Assembly: GCA_947458675.1 (NCBI GenBank)
Contig: CANHAW010000080.1
Span: forward strand, 1 to 8,114
Source of the DNA: Beijerinckiaceae bacterium
GTDB taxonomy: Bacteria > Pseudomonadota > Alphaproteobacteria > Rhizobiales > Beijerinckiaceae
Direction: 5' to 3'
DNA length: 8,114 nt
Shown: positions 5,851-8,114 of the stretch, one piece after another
Position numbering within the stretch: position 1 is the first letter of the stretch
Layout: each line of letters starts with the position of its first letter
Position numbers and translations under genes: made by a program
Notes under the pieces: generated by a model
The model's input: only the letters and a program-made list of their open reading frames with translations
Told to the model about the DNA's origin: nothing
Databases searched by the model: none

Positions 5851-7377
5851 ATGCTAAAGCCACGTCTCGACACTGTTGAGGCCAACTGCACGAAATCCGC
5901 GCAGTTTGATGCAAATTCCCATTCAGGGGTTCACTTGGAAGGCTGGCAGCGTGCCTGCCGCCGTCTTCGAATTGAGCTTGGTGAAGACGTCTTCAATTCG
6001 TGGTTCGGTCGCCTTGAACTCGATGGGGTCAACGATGATGTTGCGCGCCTGTCAGTGCCCACCAAGTTTTTGAAGAGCTGGATTCAATCGCACTATACAG
6101 ACCGGATTATTGCTGCCCTGTCGTCGGAAATACCTGGGGTTGCCTTGATCGCAATCTCTGTTCGTACATCTGGACGCAATGTATCGATCCGCCCTTCGGA
6201 AACATCGCATCAGCCTCGAGTCGAAGATGCTGCTGGGCGCTTAAGTTCAAGCTTGTATACGCCGGCAACCGCTGCGGCGCCGCGTCGTGACCAGGAGATT
6301 GTTCGCGACACGAAACACATGGATGGCGAGGCTCTTGGAGGCTCTCCGCTTGATCGGCGCCTGTCGTTCTCCACATTCCTTGTTGGCAAGTCTAACCAGC
6401 TTGCTCATGCTGCTGCGCAGCGGGTCGCTCAAGCTCCGGCATCCGAAGTGCCGATTTACAATCCGCTCTATCTTCACGCCTCTGTTGGCCTCGGAAAGAC
6501 CCACCTTATTCAGGCTATCGCACATGCCGCTGGCGAAGCCGGTCGGCGCGTCATTTATCTGACCGCAGAAAAGTTTATGTATGGATTCGTGTCTGCGCTT
6601 AAGGCTCAGACGGCTATAGCCTTTAAGGAAAAGCTACGCGCCATCGATGTCCTGGTCATAGATGACGTTCAGTTCTTGCAGGGTAAGTCGATCCAGCAAG
6701 AGTTTTGTCATACCCTCAACGCCTTGATCGATGCAGGACGACAAGTCGTGATTGCCGCTGATCGGCCCCCAGCCGATCTTGAGAGCCTTGATGAGAGAGT
6801 TCGCTCGCGCCTCGCAGGTGGATTATGCGTCGAAATGGGCGCACTCGACGAGCTTTTGCGAATCAAGATCCTCGAGACGCGTATTGCTGCAGCACGTGTG
6901 ACGCAGCCGAGCTTTGAAGTACCGCCCGCTGTGATCACATTTGTGGCTCATTCAGTTCAGACGAATGGGCGGGATTTGGATGGGGCGGTGAACCGTCTTC
7001 TTGCGCATGTCACATTAACCGGCGCGCCGCTGTCTGTCGAAACAGCTGAAACGGCAATTCGCGATCTGGTTCGCACACGCGAACCCAAGCGCGTTAAGAT
7101 TGAAGATATCCAAAAGCTTGTTGCGACGCATTTCAATGTCAGCCGCGCAGATATTTTGTCCTCACGAAGGACCGCAACGGTTGTTCGCCCCCGACAGATT
7201 GCGATGTATCTTGCGAAAGTTTTGACGCTTCGCTCGTTGCCTGAAATAGGCAGACGTTTTGGCGGTCGCGATCATACGACTGTATTGCATGCAGTCCGTA
7301 AGATTGAGGGGCTGTCACATAAGGATGGGCAGCTTTCAGAGGAGCTGGAGCTCCTGAAGCGCATGCTCACAGATTGA
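5851..7377 (+). CDS. dnaA: Chromosomal replication initiator protein DnaA
   Basis: This 508-residue AAA+ ATPase binds DnaA boxes at the origin and melts it to start replication. Domain I (about 30-105) includes [14 protein letters not shown]; domain II is a variable linker (about 106-170). Domain III begins at [19 protein letters not shown] and carries Walker A in SVGLGKTHL (211-219, Lys216), Walker B in [13 protein letters not shown] (267-279, Asp271-Asp272), the box VII arginine in DERVRSRL (Arg320), and sensor II in [12 protein letters not shown] (Arg374). Domain IV contains [24 protein letters not shown] and the DNA-recognition signature [11 protein letters not shown] (471-481). An in-frame TGA at 5836-5838 makes ATG 5851 the earliest start, but its Shine-Dalgarno (GAGAAGA, 5838-5843 region) is weak. 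TTG 5935, with AGGGG 5 nt upstream, would remove 28 poorly conserved residues and is an alternative. The gene ends at a terminator shared with convergent typA. Confidence 0.98.
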   Translation: MLKPRLDTVEANCTKSAQFDANSHSGVHLEGWQRACRRLRIELGEDVFNSWFGRLELDGVNDDVARLSVPTKFLKSWIQSHYTDRIIAALSSEIPGVALIAISVRTSGRNVSIRPSETSHQPRVEDAAGRLSSSLYTPATAAAPRRDQEIVRDTKHMDGEALGGSPLDRRLSFSTFLVGKSNQLAHAAAQRVAQAPASEVPIYNPLYLHASVGLGKTHLIQAIAHAAGEAGRRVIYLTAEKFMYGFVSALKAQTAIAFKEKLRAIDVLVIDDVQFLQGKSIQQEFCHTLNALIDAGRQVVIAADRPPADLESLDERVRSRLAGGLCVEMGALDELLRIKILETRIAAARVTQPSFEVPPAVITFVAHSVQTNGRDLDGAVNRLLAHVTLTGAPLSVETAETAIRDLVRTREPKRVKIEDIQKLVATHFNVSRADILSSRRTATVVRPRQIAMYLAKVLTLRSLPEIGRRFGGRDHTTVLHAVRKIEGLSHKDGQLSEELELLKRMLTD

Positions 7378-7387
7378 GCTGAATCAA

Positions 7388-7416
7388 AAAGAGCCGGCAC
7401 TATGTGCCGGCTCTTT
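7388..7416. terminator. Bidirectional intrinsic terminator between dnaA and typA
   Basis: AAAGAGCCGGCAC (7388-7400) and GTGCCGGCTCTTT (7404-7416) form a perfect 13-bp stem with a TAT loop. A-rich sequence precedes it (five A from 7386) and T follows, so each strand gives a GC-rich stem with a short U-tract. It lies 10 nt after the dnaA stop and 10 nt before the end of the convergent typA gene, and probably serves both. Confidence 0.92.
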
Positions 7417-7426
7417 GCTTACTCGA

Positions 7427-8114
7427 TTATCCGATCGTTTCCTTGCTTCGCTCAGCTCGCTTGCGGTCGTTGGGATCAAGGAGCGCCTTGCGAAGACGAA
7501 TTGATTTGGGTGTGACCTCGACACGCTCATCGTCTTGAATATAAGCCAGAGCCTTCTCGAGCGTCATCTTGATCGGCGGAGTGAGACGGACAGCCTCATC
7601 CTTGCTTTGAGTTCTGATATTTGTGAGCTGTTTTCCTTTGAGGACGTTCACTTCAAGATCGTTGTCGCGGGTATGTTCGCCGATGATCATACCCCGATAA
7701 ACTTTCCAGCCTGGCTCGATCATCATTGGGCCGCGGTCTTCCAGCTTCCACATGGCATAGGCGACGGCCTCGCCTTGTTCGTTGGAAATCAAGACACCAT
7801 TGCGACGTCCTTGAATCTCGCCCTTGTGAGGCGCGTAGCTGTGAAACAAGCGGTTCATGATCGCCGTGCCGCGCGTGTCGGTAAGCAATTCACCCTGATA
7901 GCCGATCAAGCCGCGCGTCGGGGCGTGGAAGACCAGCCGGAGACGATTGCCGCCTGACGGTCTCATTTCGAGCATGTCGGCCTTACGTTCAGACATTTTC
8001 TGAACAACGACACCGGAATGCTCTTCGTCCACGTCGATTACAACTTCTTCGATCGGCTCCAGCGTGTTGTCATCCTCATCCTTTTTGAAGACAACGCGCG
8101 GGCGCGAGATGGAG
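7427..8114 (-). CDS. typA: GTPase TypA/BipA, C-terminal part (5' end outside window)
   Basis: The frame runs on the - strand from the right edge to TAA at 7427-7429, giving 228 visible residues, roughly the last third of this translational GTPase of about 600 residues. BipA/TypA resembles EF-G and LepA, binds ribosomes, and supports 50S assembly and stress adaptation. The GTPase motifs lie outside the window. Visible landmarks are ISRPRVVFKKDED, LEPIEEVVIDVDEEHSG (EF-G-like domain V region), and then the family-specific segment PSGGNRLRLVFHAPTRGLIG, TRGTAIMNRLFHSY and GVLISNEQGEAVAYAMW of the C-terminal domain. The tail ends RKRAERSKETIG. A GTG at 8030-8032 is an internal valine, not the start. 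The gene converges on dnaA and shares its terminator. Confidence 0.96.
   Translation of the reverse strand, partial: SISRPRVVFKKDEDDNTLEPIEEVVIDVDEEHSGVVVQKMSERKADMLEMRPSGGNRLRLVFHAPTRGLIGYQGELLTDTRGTAIMNRLFHSYAPHKGEIQGRRNGVLISNEQGEAVAYAMWKLEDRGPMMIEPGWKVYRGMIIGEHTRDNDLEVNVLKGKQLTNIRTQSKDEAVRLTPPIKMTLEKALAYIQDDERVEVTPKSIRLRKALLDPNDRKRAERSKETIG

Overview
The window is a compact, intact piece of chromosome from an alphaproteobacterium, most likely of the order Hyphomicrobiales (Rhizobiales). This rests on protein character (UbiB, CoaBC, Dut, CysK, DnaA and TypA all read as alphaproteobacterial types), on the enoyl-CoA hydratase-rpsT-dnaA linkage common in that group, and on a local cluster of GANTC (CcrM-type) sites upstream of dnaA. 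GC content is moderate. Genus cannot be fixed from the sequence alone; a Beijerinckiaceae-like organism is only a guess.

Layout, left to right. The + strand opens inside ubiB (C-terminal part), followed closely by coaBC, dut and an Rrf2-family regulator gene; these four are spaced by 14 nt or less, or overlap, and look like one transcription unit. A 66-nt gap with a plausible promoter and nested inverted repeats separates the regulator from cysK (cysteine synthase). An enoyl-CoA hydratase gene follows, then rpsT (ribosomal protein S20) with its own near-consensus promoter, a structured leader and a strong intrinsic terminator. An unusually long gap of about 890 nt then leads to dnaA. It holds the rpsT terminator, five GANTC sites within 209 nt, several inverted repeats and one small ORF with a good Shine-Dalgarno sequence, but no recognisable gene and no convincing DnaA-box array. 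dnaA ends at a bidirectional hairpin terminator shared with typA (bipA), which enters from the right on the - strand and is cut by the window edge.

How the genes work together: this is mostly core housekeeping, covering ubiquinone synthesis (UbiB), coenzyme A synthesis (CoaBC), nucleotide-pool hygiene (Dut), cysteine synthesis (CysK), acyl-CoA metabolism (Ech), and translation and replication (S20, DnaA, TypA). The one local regulatory story is the Rrf2 protein beside cysK. It lacks the cysteine triad of Fe-S-sensing IscR/RirA-type proteins, and inverted repeats lie over the cysK promoter. This resembles the CymR-CysK partnership of Firmicutes, but here it is an inference. I see no mobile element, CRISPR array, tRNA or rRNA, and no evidence of a wholly new system; the interest is in regulation (cysK promoter, rpsT leader, dnaA upstream region).
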